Of a stretch of DNA of 64,000 nucleotides, positions 25,763 through 34,227 are shown piece after piece; positions within the stretch are counted from its first letter, which is position 1; the number at the start of each line of letters is the position of its first letter. Both the position numbers and the translations under genes were made by a program. The notes under the pieces were generated by a model that saw only the letters and a program-made list of their open reading frames with translations, did not search any database and was not told where the DNA came from. The DNA comes from CBDANO01 sp965197665 (lineage in GTDB: Bacteria > Chloroflexota > Dehalococcoidia > Lucifugimonadales > UBA3495), in NCBI GenBank assembly GCA_965197665.1, contig CBDANO010000004.1:451838-515837 (forward strand), given 5' to 3'.

Positions 25763-26944
25763 ATGACGACCCTATCGCCTTCCTACGACCTGGTATTAAA
25801 TGGAGGTACGTTACTAGACCCGGGTCAAGACATACACGACCGCCGGGACGTTGCCTTCAAGGATGGCTTGGTCGCCCAAGTGGCGGAAAGCATCGATCCG
25901 GCTTTGGCAAAGGCGTCAGTTGATGTTTCCGGTAAATTGGTTACTCCCGGTCTCATAGACATTCACGGGCACTTCTACCACGGGGGCAATACCATCGCGG
26001 TACACGCCGACGAAAAGTGTCTATCGGCCGGGACGACCACCGCCGTGGACGCCGGCAGCGCCGGGGTCCAAAACTACATGGCGATGCGCGACTATGTGTT
26101 TCCGGCCCACCGGACCAGGCTGTTGGCTTTCTTGCACATTGGAGGCGTCGGTCTGGCCCTCAACCGATTGGTCGGCGGCGGTTTGCACGACATGCGGGTC
26201 ATAGACGTTGACCAGACGGCGGACGCTATAAAGAACAATCCGGGTTTTTGCTTCGGCGTCAAAGTGCGGATGCACTTGAACGCCGTGGCCTATTGGAACG
26301 CCCACGCCGCCATGAAAGCGGCAAGGGCCGCCGTCGACCAGTCGGGAAGCCGCTTGATGGTCCACGTAGCCTCCACACCCATACCTTTGCCCGAGGTCCT
26401 CGAATACTTGGGGCCGGGCGACATCTGCACCCACGCTTTCAACGGCGACCCTGAACACATCCTGGATGAACGGGGCAAGGTCCGTCCCGAGGTCCGAGCC
26501 GCCGCGGACCGGGGAGTGGTGATGGATGTGGCCCACGGCGGCGTTAACTGCGATTTGTCGGTAGTCAAGGCGGCGATGGAACAGGGCTTTCCGCCCCACG
26601 TCATCAGCAGCGACGTACATATTCCGCCTCCGGGGCGGACCGTCTATTTGATGAACGACCTAGTCAGCCAGTTCCACGCTATGGGCCTCCCTCTGAAAGA
26701 CGCGGTGGCGGCGGCGACCAGCCGCCCGGCGGAAGTGCTGGGGTTGCAGGACTCTTTGGGTTCTTTGGCCCCCGGAATGGCCGGCGACGCCGCGGTGTTC
26801 GACCTGCGCGAAGGCCGCTTCGTCTGGCACGACATGTCCGGCCACAACGCCGAGGGTAAATTGCGGTTGGACACGCACCTCACCATCAGCGGCGGCGCGG
26901 TAGCCTGGCGGGAAGGGCAGCTAACGAGGACCGGTGAGTGCTGA
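25763..26944 (+). CDS. Amidohydrolase/deacetylase family metallohydrolase
   Basis: 393 residues, ATG with AAAGGAG upstream. Cyclic-amidohydrolase-like TIM barrel: metal motif DIHGHFYHG (about 67-75), candidate bridging Lys in GVKVRMH, LMVHVAST, CTHAFNG, and SSDVH near 280 as the catalytic Asp region. The order and spacing match the EF_0837/AHA_3915-type deacetylases rather than true dihydroorotases. Substrate is not known. The N- and C-terminal strands form the usual small beta-sandwich. It ends 14 nt before a convergent lipoprotein gene. Confidence 0.83.
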   Translation: MTTLSPSYDLVLNGGTLLDPGQDIHDRRDVAFKDGLVAQVAESIDPALAKASVDVSGKLVTPGLIDIHGHFYHGGNTIAVHADEKCLSAGTTTAVDAGSAGVQNYMAMRDYVFPAHRTRLLAFLHIGGVGLALNRLVGGGLHDMRVIDVDQTADAIKNNPGFCFGVKVRMHLNAVAYWNAHAAMKAARAAVDQSGSRLMVHVASTPIPLPEVLEYLGPGDICTHAFNGDPEHILDERGKVRPEVRAAADRGVVMDVAHGGVNCDLSVVKAAMEQGFPPHVISSDVHIPPPGRTVYLMNDLVSQFHAMGLPLKDAVAAATSRPAEVLGLQDSLGSLAPGMAGDAAVFDLREGRFVWHDMSGHNAEGKLRLDTHLTISGGAVAWREGQLTRTGEC

Positions 26945-26958
26945 TCTACGGGTCCGGG

Positions 26959-27624
26959 TCACTCGACGGTGGCCATAACCCGGGCCAAGAGCTCGTCGTT
27001 TAGGTAGAACACGAAGTCCACCGGTTCCCCCGGAGGAAATTGGGACCGGTCAACGGCCACCATAATCATTGGGGCAAACAGATAGGGGTATTCCTTGCCT
27101 TGGGCCGCCTCCTCTAATTCCAGCAAGACATCGGCCCGGTTGCCCTCCAGAGAGAAGCCGACGACCGATAGCGGATCGCCTTGGAGGGGCCGCCACAGGT
27201 AGTAGACGGCAAGTAAGACGGACTTGGAGAAATTGGCCCTCTCCAAGCTGGTCGACGTCCCCATGGAACGCTTCATGTCGAAGCCCCCCTCGAACCGGTC
27301 CAATTCGCTTTGGGTGGTGATTACGAAAGCCCGCAACTCTTGAGCAAACGCTGCCGTTTGGACCGCTCCATAGGGGGAGACCCAACCGCTGTTGACGTAC
27401 CGCCAAAGAGGAACTTCTATAGAAGTATCCGGAGAAGTATCCGGCGCCGGGGTATTGACGGGAGGTGCAGTCGCGGTCGACGGCGCCAGAGTATCGGTGG
27501 GGAGAATAGTCGGCGTTGCCGGTTCCGGAGTATCGGTAGGGGAAAGAGTAGCAGTGGCGGGAGCGCCGCAGGCCGCCAGCCAGCCTATAGCGCATAGCAG
27601 GATAAAAACCTTGGCGGGCAACAT
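26959..27624 (-). CDS. Hypothetical lipoprotein with Pro/Thr linker
   Basis: 221 residues. Lipoprotein signal with Cys 19 in WLAAC, a Thr/Pro/Ala linker to about residue 70, then a compact domain (about 72-221) with FVITTQSELDRFEGGFDM, SVLLAVYYLWRPLQGDPLSV and a final PVDFVFYLNDELLARVMATVE. The pattern 'query residue in, large Trp-rich strand' resembles small beta domains such as PrcB-like ones, but the match is weak. Secreted and membrane-anchored; function unknown. Confidence 0.6.
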   Translation of the reverse strand: MLPAKVFILLCAIGWLAACGAPATATLSPTDTPEPATPTILPTDTLAPSTATAPPVNTPAPDTSPDTSIEVPLWRYVNSGWVSPYGAVQTAAFAQELRAFVITTQSELDRFEGGFDMKRSMGTSTSLERANFSKSVLLAVYYLWRPLQGDPLSVVGFSLEGNRADVLLELEEAAQGKEYPYLFAPMIMVAVDRSQFPPGEPVDFVFYLNDELLARVMATVE

Positions 27625-27793
27625 GGTCGCCTAGAGTCCCAATCCCGCGCAGACTAAACTATGCAGCATCGAGCGCCGGACGTTCCCTTTCGGGCGCTCT
27701 GAATCGAAGTGCCGCGCAACGCCTGCCGGAGGAGGTGGGTACACCCTGTCCGAACCAGGGCGGCGTAACACACTCATGCAGGGGAAGCTAATC

Positions 27794-27990
27794 AACCCGA
27801 CGCGCAAGTTTTTTGGCTGCGGATTGGATTGCCGGCACAACAACGTCTTCATCCGATAAGACCTGTTTGCAACGAGAGAAATAGAGAGTGGTTGGCCCGC
27901 CGCGGCGGGCCAACCACTCTCCTTCTTTCTGGGGTGGGGCAGCCCTTGCGTTGGGTCTGGACGGGCGATAAGAAACTTGCACACGGGGTT
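27794..27990 (+). mobile_element. 197-bp palindromic element, full copy B
   Basis: Begins AACCCGACGCGCAAGTTT and ends AAACTTGCACACGGGGTT, 16 of 21 positions matching as inverted repeats. The centre (27884-27921) is a perfect 38-nt palindrome with arms GAGAGTGGTTGGCCCGCCG. It sits in a 554-nt region without genes between the lipoprotein start and the PAC2 gene. A separate hairpin (GAGCGCC ... GGCGCTC, 27671-27699) lies upstream. No target-site duplication is obvious. Confidence 0.85.
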
Positions 27991-28178
27991 TGCTATCCCC
28001 AATCCGGAGTTAGGCGAGTCACCGATATCATATCAAAATCCTGCCGTGCGATATATCATTACGGGCCAAGCCCTCAATCGGATTGATAACTGTGGAAGGC
28101 GTCCGTCTACGCTAAAATCACGTTTCTCCGCACGCGCCAATGCTTGTAAATGGCTAGGGTGAATGTCAAACTGTATTT

Positions 28179-29057
28179 ATGCGAGTAGGTGAATTCGAGC
28201 TGGACGAGCCAGTACCGGAATTAAAAAACCCTCACGTCCTAGCGGTGCTAAGGCCTTGGATCGACGTGGGCAACGTAGGCACCCTAAGCCTGAGCCGGGT
28301 GGAGCGGCACTTGCGGGCCCAAGAACTGGGCCGCTTGGTCCGGCCGGGCCGCTTCTATGACTTTACTCGTTACCGTCCTCGTTCCTACTTGAACCACGGA
28401 AAGCGGGAGTTCTCGATACCCAACACCATTATCCGGTATGCCTCGCGGGAAGAGGCTTCCGATCTCTTGCTCATTCACCTTCTGGAACCTCACGCCTACG
28501 GAGAAGACTACACGGAGTCGGTCCTGGAAGTCCTCAAGTTCTTTGGCGTCAAGCGGTATTCATTGATCGGCGCTATGTACGACATGGTGCCCCACACCAG
28601 GCCGTTGCTGGTATCCGGCGGCGGCGAGCCGGACAGTGATGAAGAATACCGCATGGTCCGGGTCCGCGCCAGCAATTACGAAGGGCCGACCACTATTACT
28701 TACTTGATCTCCCTCCAAGCGGGGCAAATGGGGGTTGAGACCCGCACCTTCGTCGTGCACTTGCCCCAGTACTTCCAGGTGGACGAAGACTTCACCGGGA
28801 CCGCCAGGTTGATGGAGATTCTGTGCAGCCTGTACCAGTTGCCCAAGAGATTGATGGACCGGCAAAGGGGTCAAGAGCAATACGAATCGCTGCAAAACGT
28901 CGTGGGGGAAACCTCCGAAGTAGCGTCCCTGCTGCAGCGATTGGAAGAGCGGTACGACAAGGAGCAGCAGGACGATATCGCGCCGACTCCGCCCCTGTCT
29001 CAGAACATCGAGGAGTTCTTGGGCCAACTCGATAGAGACTTCGACTCGAAGGAGTAA
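28179..29057 (+). CDS. PAC2 family protein
   Basis: 292 residues. PAC2 proteins are related to proteasome assembly chaperones and occur in archaea, actinobacteria and Chloroflexota. Visible blocks: PHVLAVLRPWIDVGNVGTLSL (about 18-38), YRPRSYLNHGKREFSIPNT, FGVKRYSLIGAMYDMVPHTRPLLVSG (about 124-149) and a Glu/Gln-rich helical tail. In bacteria its partner is usually unclear; no proteasome genes are in this window. It has no clear ribosome-binding site. Monocistronic. Confidence 0.75.
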   Translation: MRVGEFELDEPVPELKNPHVLAVLRPWIDVGNVGTLSLSRVERHLRAQELGRLVRPGRFYDFTRYRPRSYLNHGKREFSIPNTIIRYASREEASDLLLIHLLEPHAYGEDYTESVLEVLKFFGVKRYSLIGAMYDMVPHTRPLLVSGGGEPDSDEEYRMVRVRASNYEGPTTITYLISLQAGQMGVETRTFVVHLPQYFQVDEDFTGTARLMEILCSLYQLPKRLMDRQRGQEQYESLQNVVGETSEVASLLQRLEERYDKEQQDDIAPTPPLSQNIEEFLGQLDRDFDSKE

Positions 29058-29265
29058 CTCCCGCCGGTAAGGCGCCCTTTTTCTTATCCACTGCCATACA
29101 TTGCTTTCGGGTTAGCCCTCTCCGACGTCACTTCCCCACCGCTTCCCCAGTCCACGGAAGTCCCATCGAGAACCGAGGCCGGCCCCAGGCCTGGAACGGG
29201 GGGTGCGCCCCGGATTTTTGCGCCCGCGTCTAAGGCGGAACGCAGCGATGGGCCGCTCATAATCA

Positions 29266-29325
29266 ACCCGGCGCGCCGGGTTGGAAAATGGATTGCCGAT
29301 GCAACTACGACCGTGGCGCGGTGTC
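29266..29325 (+). mobile_element. Partial element copy G (left end)
   Basis: AACCCGGCGCGCCGGGTTGG then AAAATGGATTGCCGATGCAAC matches the left end of the family, closest to the complement of copy E. Nothing after 29330 matches. It lies in the 374-nt space before the M20 peptidase gene, which has no other gene. A piece of a different repeat family (cf. 8530) follows at 29350-29400. Confidence 0.55.
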
Positions 29326-29431
29326 AAACAGGCTGCTATCCTCTGGATGGTGTTGAAAAGTGTCTTCTCCCCTGGGAGGAGGGACTATAGAAACACCCAT
29401 TACTCGCTGGGAGATGGATACTGGAGTATCG

Positions 29432-30769
29432 ATGGTGGCGCCGCCTCATTCCCTTCCAACGGCTGACCTGTCCCGGGGACCGGTGGAGTTGCTGCAAACG
29501 CTGATCAGCTTCGACACTACCAATCCCCCGGGCAATGAGAAAGACTGCATAGAATACCTTCGCGCCCTGCTGGACCGCGCCGGGTTAGAATCGGTGACGT
29601 TGGGCCGCTCCCCAGACCGGCCCAACCTTGTCACCAGGTTGGAAGGCCGTGGTGAAGCGCCGCCCCTGTTGCTCCACGGGCACGTAGACGTAGTGCCGGC
29701 GGGCGGGGGGGACTGGGTTCACCCACCCTTCGAAGGGAAGCAGGTGGATGGATACGTTTGGGGGCGCGGCGCTCTGGATATGAAGGGCGGCATCGTCATG
29801 ATGCTGTCGGCATTACTGAGATTGAAAAGAGAAAAGGTCTCTCCGCCCGGCGACGTTGTCCTAGCGTTGGTAAGCGACGAAGAAGCCGGAGGAGAGGTCG
29901 GTACCAAGTACCTGGTGGAGAACCACAAAGAGTTGTTTGCGGGCATTCGGTACGCCGTCGGCGAATTTGGCGGCTTTAGCTTTCCCATAGCCCGGCGGCG
30001 GTTCTACCCCATCATGGTGGCGGAGAAGCAGATTTGCGTCCTGCGGGCCACAATAAGAGGCGCGGCAGGCCACGGTTCTCTACGAGCCCGGGATGGAGCG
30101 ACCGCCATGCTGGCCCGGGTTCTGGGGCGTTTGGAGCGTCGCCCGTTACCGGTCCACGTAACCCCCGTGGCCAAGGAAATGTTCCAGTCCGTCAGCTCCA
30201 GCTTGTCTTTCCCATTGAACGGCCTCTTCCGCCTATTACTCCGCCCGTCAACCACCGGTTTGGCCCTCAAGGCCATGGGCTCCCAGGGATTGCTGTTCGG
30301 GCAACTGCTGCGCAACACCGCCAATCCGACCATGTTGCGGGGCGGCGACCAAATAAACGTCGCGCCCAGCGAAATCTTGTTGGGGCTAGATGGGCGGATA
30401 CTGCCCGGTTATACGCCGGACGATTTGATGTCCGAGGTCAAAGCCGTCGTTGGCGAGGACATAGAATTGGAGGTGGTACACCACGACCCCGTACCGTCGA
30501 GTCCGGATATGGGGCTGTTCGGGACCTTGGCGGAAGTTTTGCGCCACGCCGACCCCGAGGGCATTCCGGTCCCTATGTTGCTGCCCGGCGCCACGGACGG
30601 GAGGTTTCTTGCCAGGCTGGGAATCCAAAGCTACGGGTTCCTGCCTATGTCATTACCGCCGGATTTCAACTTTTCTCAGACTATCCACGGCCCCAACGAA
30701 CGAATTCCAACCCAAGCGTTGTCCTTCGGCTGCGAGGCTATGTACCAACTGCTTCGACGCTTCGGCTAG
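29432..30769 (+). CDS. M20 family metallopeptidase (ArgE/DapE-like)
   Basis: 445 residues from the ATG at 29432 (GGAG six bases before); starts at 29360 and 29414 are in frame. Zinc-dependent deacylase/dipeptidase: LLLHGHVDVVP holds the first His and Asp, VWGRGALDMKGG the bridging Asp, and LVSDEEAGGEVG the catalytic Glu pair. The lid domain (about 190-320) is longer than in DapE. A role in amino-acid scavenging is likely; substrate not known. Confidence 0.87.
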   Translation: MVAPPHSLPTADLSRGPVELLQTLISFDTTNPPGNEKDCIEYLRALLDRAGLESVTLGRSPDRPNLVTRLEGRGEAPPLLLHGHVDVVPAGGGDWVHPPFEGKQVDGYVWGRGALDMKGGIVMMLSALLRLKREKVSPPGDVVLALVSDEEAGGEVGTKYLVENHKELFAGIRYAVGEFGGFSFPIARRRFYPIMVAEKQICVLRATIRGAAGHGSLRARDGATAMLARVLGRLERRPLPVHVTPVAKEMFQSVSSSLSFPLNGLFRLLLRPSTTGLALKAMGSQGLLFGQLLRNTANPTMLRGGDQINVAPSEILLGLDGRILPGYTPDDLMSEVKAVVGEDIELEVVHHDPVPSSPDMGLFGTLAEVLRHADPEGIPVPMLLPGATDGRFLARLGIQSYGFLPMSLPPDFNFSQTIHGPNERIPTQALSFGCEAMYQLLRRFG

Positions 30770-30795
30770 GGCTGGTGGTCAAAGCCGCCTCAACT

Positions 30796-30982
30796 AACTC
30801 ATGTGCGGGTTTTTGATCGCCTGTCCAGGCTTAACGTAAGGGTTGGCCCACCCCGGTAAGATAGGTCGTGATGGGCCGGCCTATCACGACCTAATTCCGC
30901 GGCAGAAGCCGGGCTACATCGAGGGACAACGCTGTTGCATTAGCAATCCCTTTTCCAACCCGGCAAACCTGCACGTCGGGTT
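30796..30982 (-). mobile_element. Divergent element copy E with a different palindrome
   Basis: Same orientation as copy A. The end sequence AACTCATGTGCGGGTTTTTGATCGCC and the inner part (TGTCCAGGCTTAACGTAAGG, GCCCACCCCGG) align with the family, and the far end CCTGCACGTCGGGTT matches the left terminal repeat. The central palindrome (30862-30893, arms TAGGTCGTGAT/ATCACGACCTA around GGGCCGGCCT) is unrelated in sequence to that of copies A-C. A 15-nt direct repeat (GTCGGGTTGTTTAT) follows. Confidence 0.65.
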
Positions 30983-31073
30983 GTTTATGTCGGGTTGTTT
31001 ATAAGCGGTCTCTTGCTCCGCTCCACCTTGGACAACGGCGCAAAAATCCGGGGCGCCGCGAGCTTCTTATTGA

Positions 31074-31102
31074 TTGACGCTGGGCAGGCCGTGTGGTAGA
31101 GT
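31074..31102 (+). promoter_or_regulatory. Promoter of infC-rpmI-rplT
   Basis: TTGACG, 17-bp spacer, TAGAGT. Start of transcription would be near 31109, giving a ~47-nt leader before infC. Confidence 0.6.
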
Positions 31103-31155
31103 GAACCACCAAATGCCTTTGGATTTCATCAAGAATTAATCGGAGGTAGACGAGT

Positions 31156-31731
31156 ATAGCTAGGCAATATCGGGTAAACGAGCGGATCACGTCTCCCCAA
31201 GTGCGGGTGATCGGCGAAGACGGCGAGCAACTGGGGGTGATGGCCGTCGGGCGAGCGCTGCAATTAGCGAGGGCGTCGGATACCGACCTAGTGGAAGTAG
31301 CTCCCAACTCGGACCCTCCGGTGTGCCGCCTGCTAGACTACGGAAAACTGCGCTACCTTTCCTCCAAGAAAGAACGAGAGTCCAAGAAAGGGCAAAAGAG
31401 CACCGACCTCCGCGAAGTCCGGTTCCGCCCCAACATCGGCAGCCACGACCTAGCGTCCAAGACCCGCAAAGTCAGGGAACTAATCCAGGACGGCTCAAAA
31501 GTCAAGCTTACGGTGCGGTTCCGAGGCCGGGAAGCCGCCCACCAGCAGCTGGGCTTGTCGGTGCTGAAGCGTGTGGCCGACGAATTACGCGATGAAGTCC
31601 GCCTAGAAAGGGCACCGGTCATGGAGGGGAGAGCCCTGTCGATGATCCTCATCCCCTCTTTGCAGCGCAGCGAGAAGACCGATCAGAAGGCGGAACAGAA
31701 GGTCGAAGATTTAGCCGATGCCAAAACTTAA
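31156..31731 (+). CDS. infC: Translation initiation factor IF-3 with ATA start
   Basis: 191 residues. IF-3 binds the 30S subunit and checks start-codon/initiator pairing. The N-terminal motif ARQYRVNERI is coded directly after an ATA at 31156, with GGAGGT at ideal spacing (31143-31148). An in-frame stop (TAG 31147) lies just upstream and no ATG, GTG or TTG occurs until the GTG at 31201, which would cut off the conserved start. The N- and C-domains are complete (FRPNIGSHD, VRFRGREAAHQQLG). Some homologues also use rare starts (AUU in E. coli) for self-control by IF-3. The stop overlaps rpmI by 14 nt. Confidence 0.93.
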   Translation: MARQYRVNERITSPQVRVIGEDGEQLGVMAVGRALQLARASDTDLVEVAPNSDPPVCRLLDYGKLRYLSSKKERESKKGQKSTDLREVRFRPNIGSHDLASKTRKVRELIQDGSKVKLTVRFRGREAAHQQLGLSVLKRVADELRDEVRLERAPVMEGRALSMILIPSLQRSEKTDQKAEQKVEDLADAKT

Positions 31732-31915
31732 GACACACAAAGGCGCCAAAGCGCGCATCCACGTTACCGGCTCGGGAAAGCTGATGCGCCGCAAGCGAAT
31801 GAGCAGCCATCTCAGACGTAAGAAACCCAACAAGATAACCCGCAAGTATGCCCAGAAGCTTCTCTTGGACCCTACCGCCGTCGATCGGATGAAACGCTTG
31901 CTTCCTTACGGCTAG
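31718..31915 (+). CDS. rpmI: 50S ribosomal protein L35
   Basis: 65 residues. MPKLKTHKGAKARIHVTGSGK and the Lys/Arg-rich body ending RMKRLLPYG match L35 throughout. The start lies inside the end of infC (14-nt overlap), so translation is probably coupled. Confidence 0.95.
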   Translation: MPKLKTHKGAKARIHVTGSGKLMRRKRMSSHLRRKKPNKITRKYAQKLLLDPTAVDRMKRLLPYG

Positions 31916-31982
31916 CCCCAGCCAAGGCTTTCCTAATCGTTGAGTCCGAGTCGGGATTTCGAATACTGCCGGAGATATAGCC

Positions 31983-32381
31983 TTGCCTAGAGTAAAACGC
32001 GGCGTCACCAAACATCGCCGACACAAGAAGGTGATGCTGGCGGCCAGAGGCTTTCAAGGGTCCTCACACCGTAACTACAAGTGGGCCAAAGAGGCCCTGA
32101 TCCACGCTTGGGACCACGCCTACCGGCACCGGAGGCAACGGAAAGGCGACTTTCGTCGTTTGTGGATCGTCCGCATCGGGGCCGCTTGCCGCCAATCCGG
32201 GACTACCTACAGCCGGTTCATCCACGGGCTCAGCAAGGCCGGCGTGGAGTTGGACCGGAAGATGCTCGCCGACCTGGCCGTGCGGGACCAAGCAGCCTTC
32301 GCAAAACTCGTGGAGATATCCCTAGAACAAGAAACGGGAACAAGAAACGGCTTGAAGGACCACCAGGAAGCGCCGGCGTAA
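31983..32381 (+). CDS. rplT: 50S ribosomal protein L20
   Basis: 132 residues from a TTG start with GGAG eight bases upstream. PRVKRGVTKHRRHKKVML at the N-terminus and the SHRNYKWAKEALIHA and AACRQSGTTYSRFIHGL blocks identify L20, needed for early 50S assembly. It is longer at the C-terminus than the usual ~118 residues by a short Gln/Glu-rich tail. Last gene of the operon, followed by a terminator. Confidence 0.95.
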   Translation: MPRVKRGVTKHRRHKKVMLAARGFQGSSHRNYKWAKEALIHAWDHAYRHRRQRKGDFRRLWIVRIGAACRQSGTTYSRFIHGLSKAGVELDRKMLADLAVRDQAAFAKLVEISLEQETGTRNGLKDHQEAPA

Positions 32382-32408
32382 TTCCGGGGGGCGGACTGAG
32401 TTCAGCAG

Positions 32409-32430
32409 GGGCGCGTACAACGCGCCCTTT
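32409..32430 (+). terminator. Intrinsic terminator after rplT
   Basis: GGGCGCGT-ACA-ACGCGCCC with a perfect 8-bp stem followed by TTTCTATTTATTT. Confidence 0.85.
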
Positions 32431-32445
32431 CTATTTATTTCCCGT

Positions 32446-32883
32446 CTACTTCCCGCCGCCGCGACCCACGCTGGAGAACCCGTAATAGGTATCGGCGTCG
32501 AGTATCCGGGCCAAGGCCGCTTCGGAAAGGATTATGGGACGAACCGGGGTCGCCCACCGTTCCGTCAATTCGTAGTGCAAATCGCTTAGGGGCGTGGGCT
32601 TGTTGCCTCTAGCCAACAACACCCGAAAAACGATCTCTTGCACCGGCATTTCGGTCCGTATGTAATCGTCTTGGTTACCCGAATATTTGGCGATCTCGTC
32701 GATTAGCTCCTGAGGACTAGTCAATTCGTGGTCCGGCCGCTGCCGTGACGGGGAGGACTCGGGCCGCCGCTCCGCCACCATAGCCAGCGCGGACCGCTTT
32801 AGCTCGGACAAGCGGTCAAAACTTATTCGGAAGGCCAGCGGACTTTCGGGCTGTTGGGGCGTCTTTGGAGAAGTAGTGGTCAT
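32446..32883 (-). CDS. Conserved hypothetical protein downstream of moeA
   Basis: 145 residues, start overlapping the moeA stop by 4 nt (ATGA). A disordered N-terminus (Thr/Pro/Ser), then a helical region (RISFDRLSELKRSALAMV) and a C-terminal domain with PVQEIVFRVLLARGN and ITLSE-type strands resembling a winged-helix. It ends in Gly/Lys. Family not recognised. It is the last gene of the pheS-pheT-moeA cluster, so it is likely co-expressed. Confidence 0.6.
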   Translation of the reverse strand: MTTTSPKTPQQPESPLAFRISFDRLSELKRSALAMVAERRPESSPSRQRPDHELTSPQELIDEIAKYSGNQDDYIRTEMPVQEIVFRVLLARGNKPTPLSDLHYELTERWATPVRPIILSEAALARILDADTYYGFSSVGRGGGK

Positions 32884-34226
32884 AAGTCAACCTCTTCGTT
32901 CCAGTCGAACATGATTATTCGGACCCTGTCGCCGGCCATCTTCCAGGGCAGGTTCTCCGGGCACACCGCAAGCCCATTGGCCTTGGACATGGAAGTTAGA
33001 ATATTGGAACCCTGGGGGCCGGTGGGACTTGCGTAATAGGTGCCGTTCCGCCGCTTTACTTGCACCCTAGCGTAGACGCGGCGACCGTCGCCATTGTAAA
33101 TAGGCCCGGTGAGCACCCCCTCCACCGTGGGGCGGGGCAGCCGGGGCAAACCCAGCATCGCCCGGATGGCCGGGCGGGCAAACATCTCGAAAGCCACCAT
33201 GGCGCTGACCGGGTTGCCCGGCAGTCCCAAGAGCGGAATCGGGTCACCCTCTTCATTATTCAGGTGGCCGAAAGCCAGGGGTTTGGCCGGCCGCATACGC
33301 ACCGACCAAAAGTTCATATCCCCCCTTTGAGTCAGTACGTCTTTTACGATGTCGTAGTCACCCTTGGAAACACCGGCGGACGTGATGATAAGGTCCGACC
33401 CAAGGGCCGATTCCAGCTTTAGATGCAGGTCGTCGAGGTTGTCCCCGGCGATGCCGAGGAGCTTGGGAACGCCGCCGTTGGCCAGGACCATGGCGGCGAC
33501 GCTAAAGCTGTTGCTGTCGTAGATCTTCCCGCCGTCCGGTACGCCGTCGAGGCCAACCAACTCGTCGCCGGTGGCCAGAACCGCCACCACCGGGCTGCGA
33601 ACAACCGGCACCTTTTCCATGCCCAAAGAAGCCAGGACTCCCACCTCGGCCGGGCGCAGCACTGTTCCGGACTCCAAGACCAACTGGCCCCGGTACACGT
33701 CCTCACCAGCGGAGCGGACGTTACTACCGAGAGGCAGGTCGGCCAGGACCGCCACCTCTTCCAAGGGCTGTCTCGACTCCCTGCGTTGCACCTCATCGGT
33801 TTCCTCGAAGGGCACCACCGTATCGGCCCCCTCTGGAATACCGGCGCCGGTCATTATCCGGACGGCGGTCCCCGTATCGACCCTCCCCGAGTACAAATGA
33901 CCGGCGGCCGCCAAGCCAACGACCTTCAGCCGGCGAGGGGACTCAGGGGAGGAGCCGCGGATGTCCTCTCGCCGCACCGCGTAACCATCCATACCGGAGT
34001 TGGATACCGGAGGCAGGTCCAAGGGAGAATCCACGTCCACGGCCAGAACGCGGCCCAACGCATCCAAGAGAGGCAATTCCGCGGCGCCCAGAGGAGCGAA
34101 GCCGGCCATGATCCGGGCGTAAGCCTCTTCCACGCTGAGCATGTCCTGCTCCACGTGGCGATGGCCGTGATCAGCCCCCCCGAGTCCGGCGGTCGAGTGG
34201 CTTCGTGTGGACTTTGCTACTGTCAC
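32880..34226 (-). CDS. moeA: Molybdopterin molybdenumtransferase
   Basis: 448 residues, GTG start with GGAG upstream, 1 nt after the pheT stop. MoeA puts molybdate into adenylylated molybdopterin. Signature blocks: PLLDALGRVLAVDV, DLPPVSNSGMDGYAVR (about 74-89), RIMTGAGIPEGADTVVPFEE, SLGMEKVPVVRSPVVAVLATGDELV, DLIITSAGVSKGDYDIVKDVL and LPGNPVSAMVAFEMFARP. N-terminus has ~30 extra residues. No moaA-type genes or Mo-enzymes are adjacent. Confidence 0.93.
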   Translation of the reverse strand: MTVAKSTRSHSTAGLGGADHGHRHVEQDMLSVEEAYARIMAGFAPLGAAELPLLDALGRVLAVDVDSPLDLPPVSNSGMDGYAVRREDIRGSSPESPRRLKVVGLAAAGHLYSGRVDTGTAVRIMTGAGIPEGADTVVPFEETDEVQRRESRQPLEEVAVLADLPLGSNVRSAGEDVYRGQLVLESGTVLRPAEVGVLASLGMEKVPVVRSPVVAVLATGDELVGLDGVPDGGKIYDSNSFSVAAMVLANGGVPKLLGIAGDNLDDLHLKLESALGSDLIITSAGVSKGDYDIVKDVLTQRGDMNFWSVRMRPAKPLAFGHLNNEEGDPIPLLGLPGNPVSAMVAFEMFARPAIRAMLGLPRLPRPTVEGVLTGPIYNGDGRRVYARVQVKRRNGTYYASPTGPQGSNILTSMSKANGLAVCPENLPWKMAGDRVRIIMFDWNEEVDL

Positions 34227-34227
34227 G

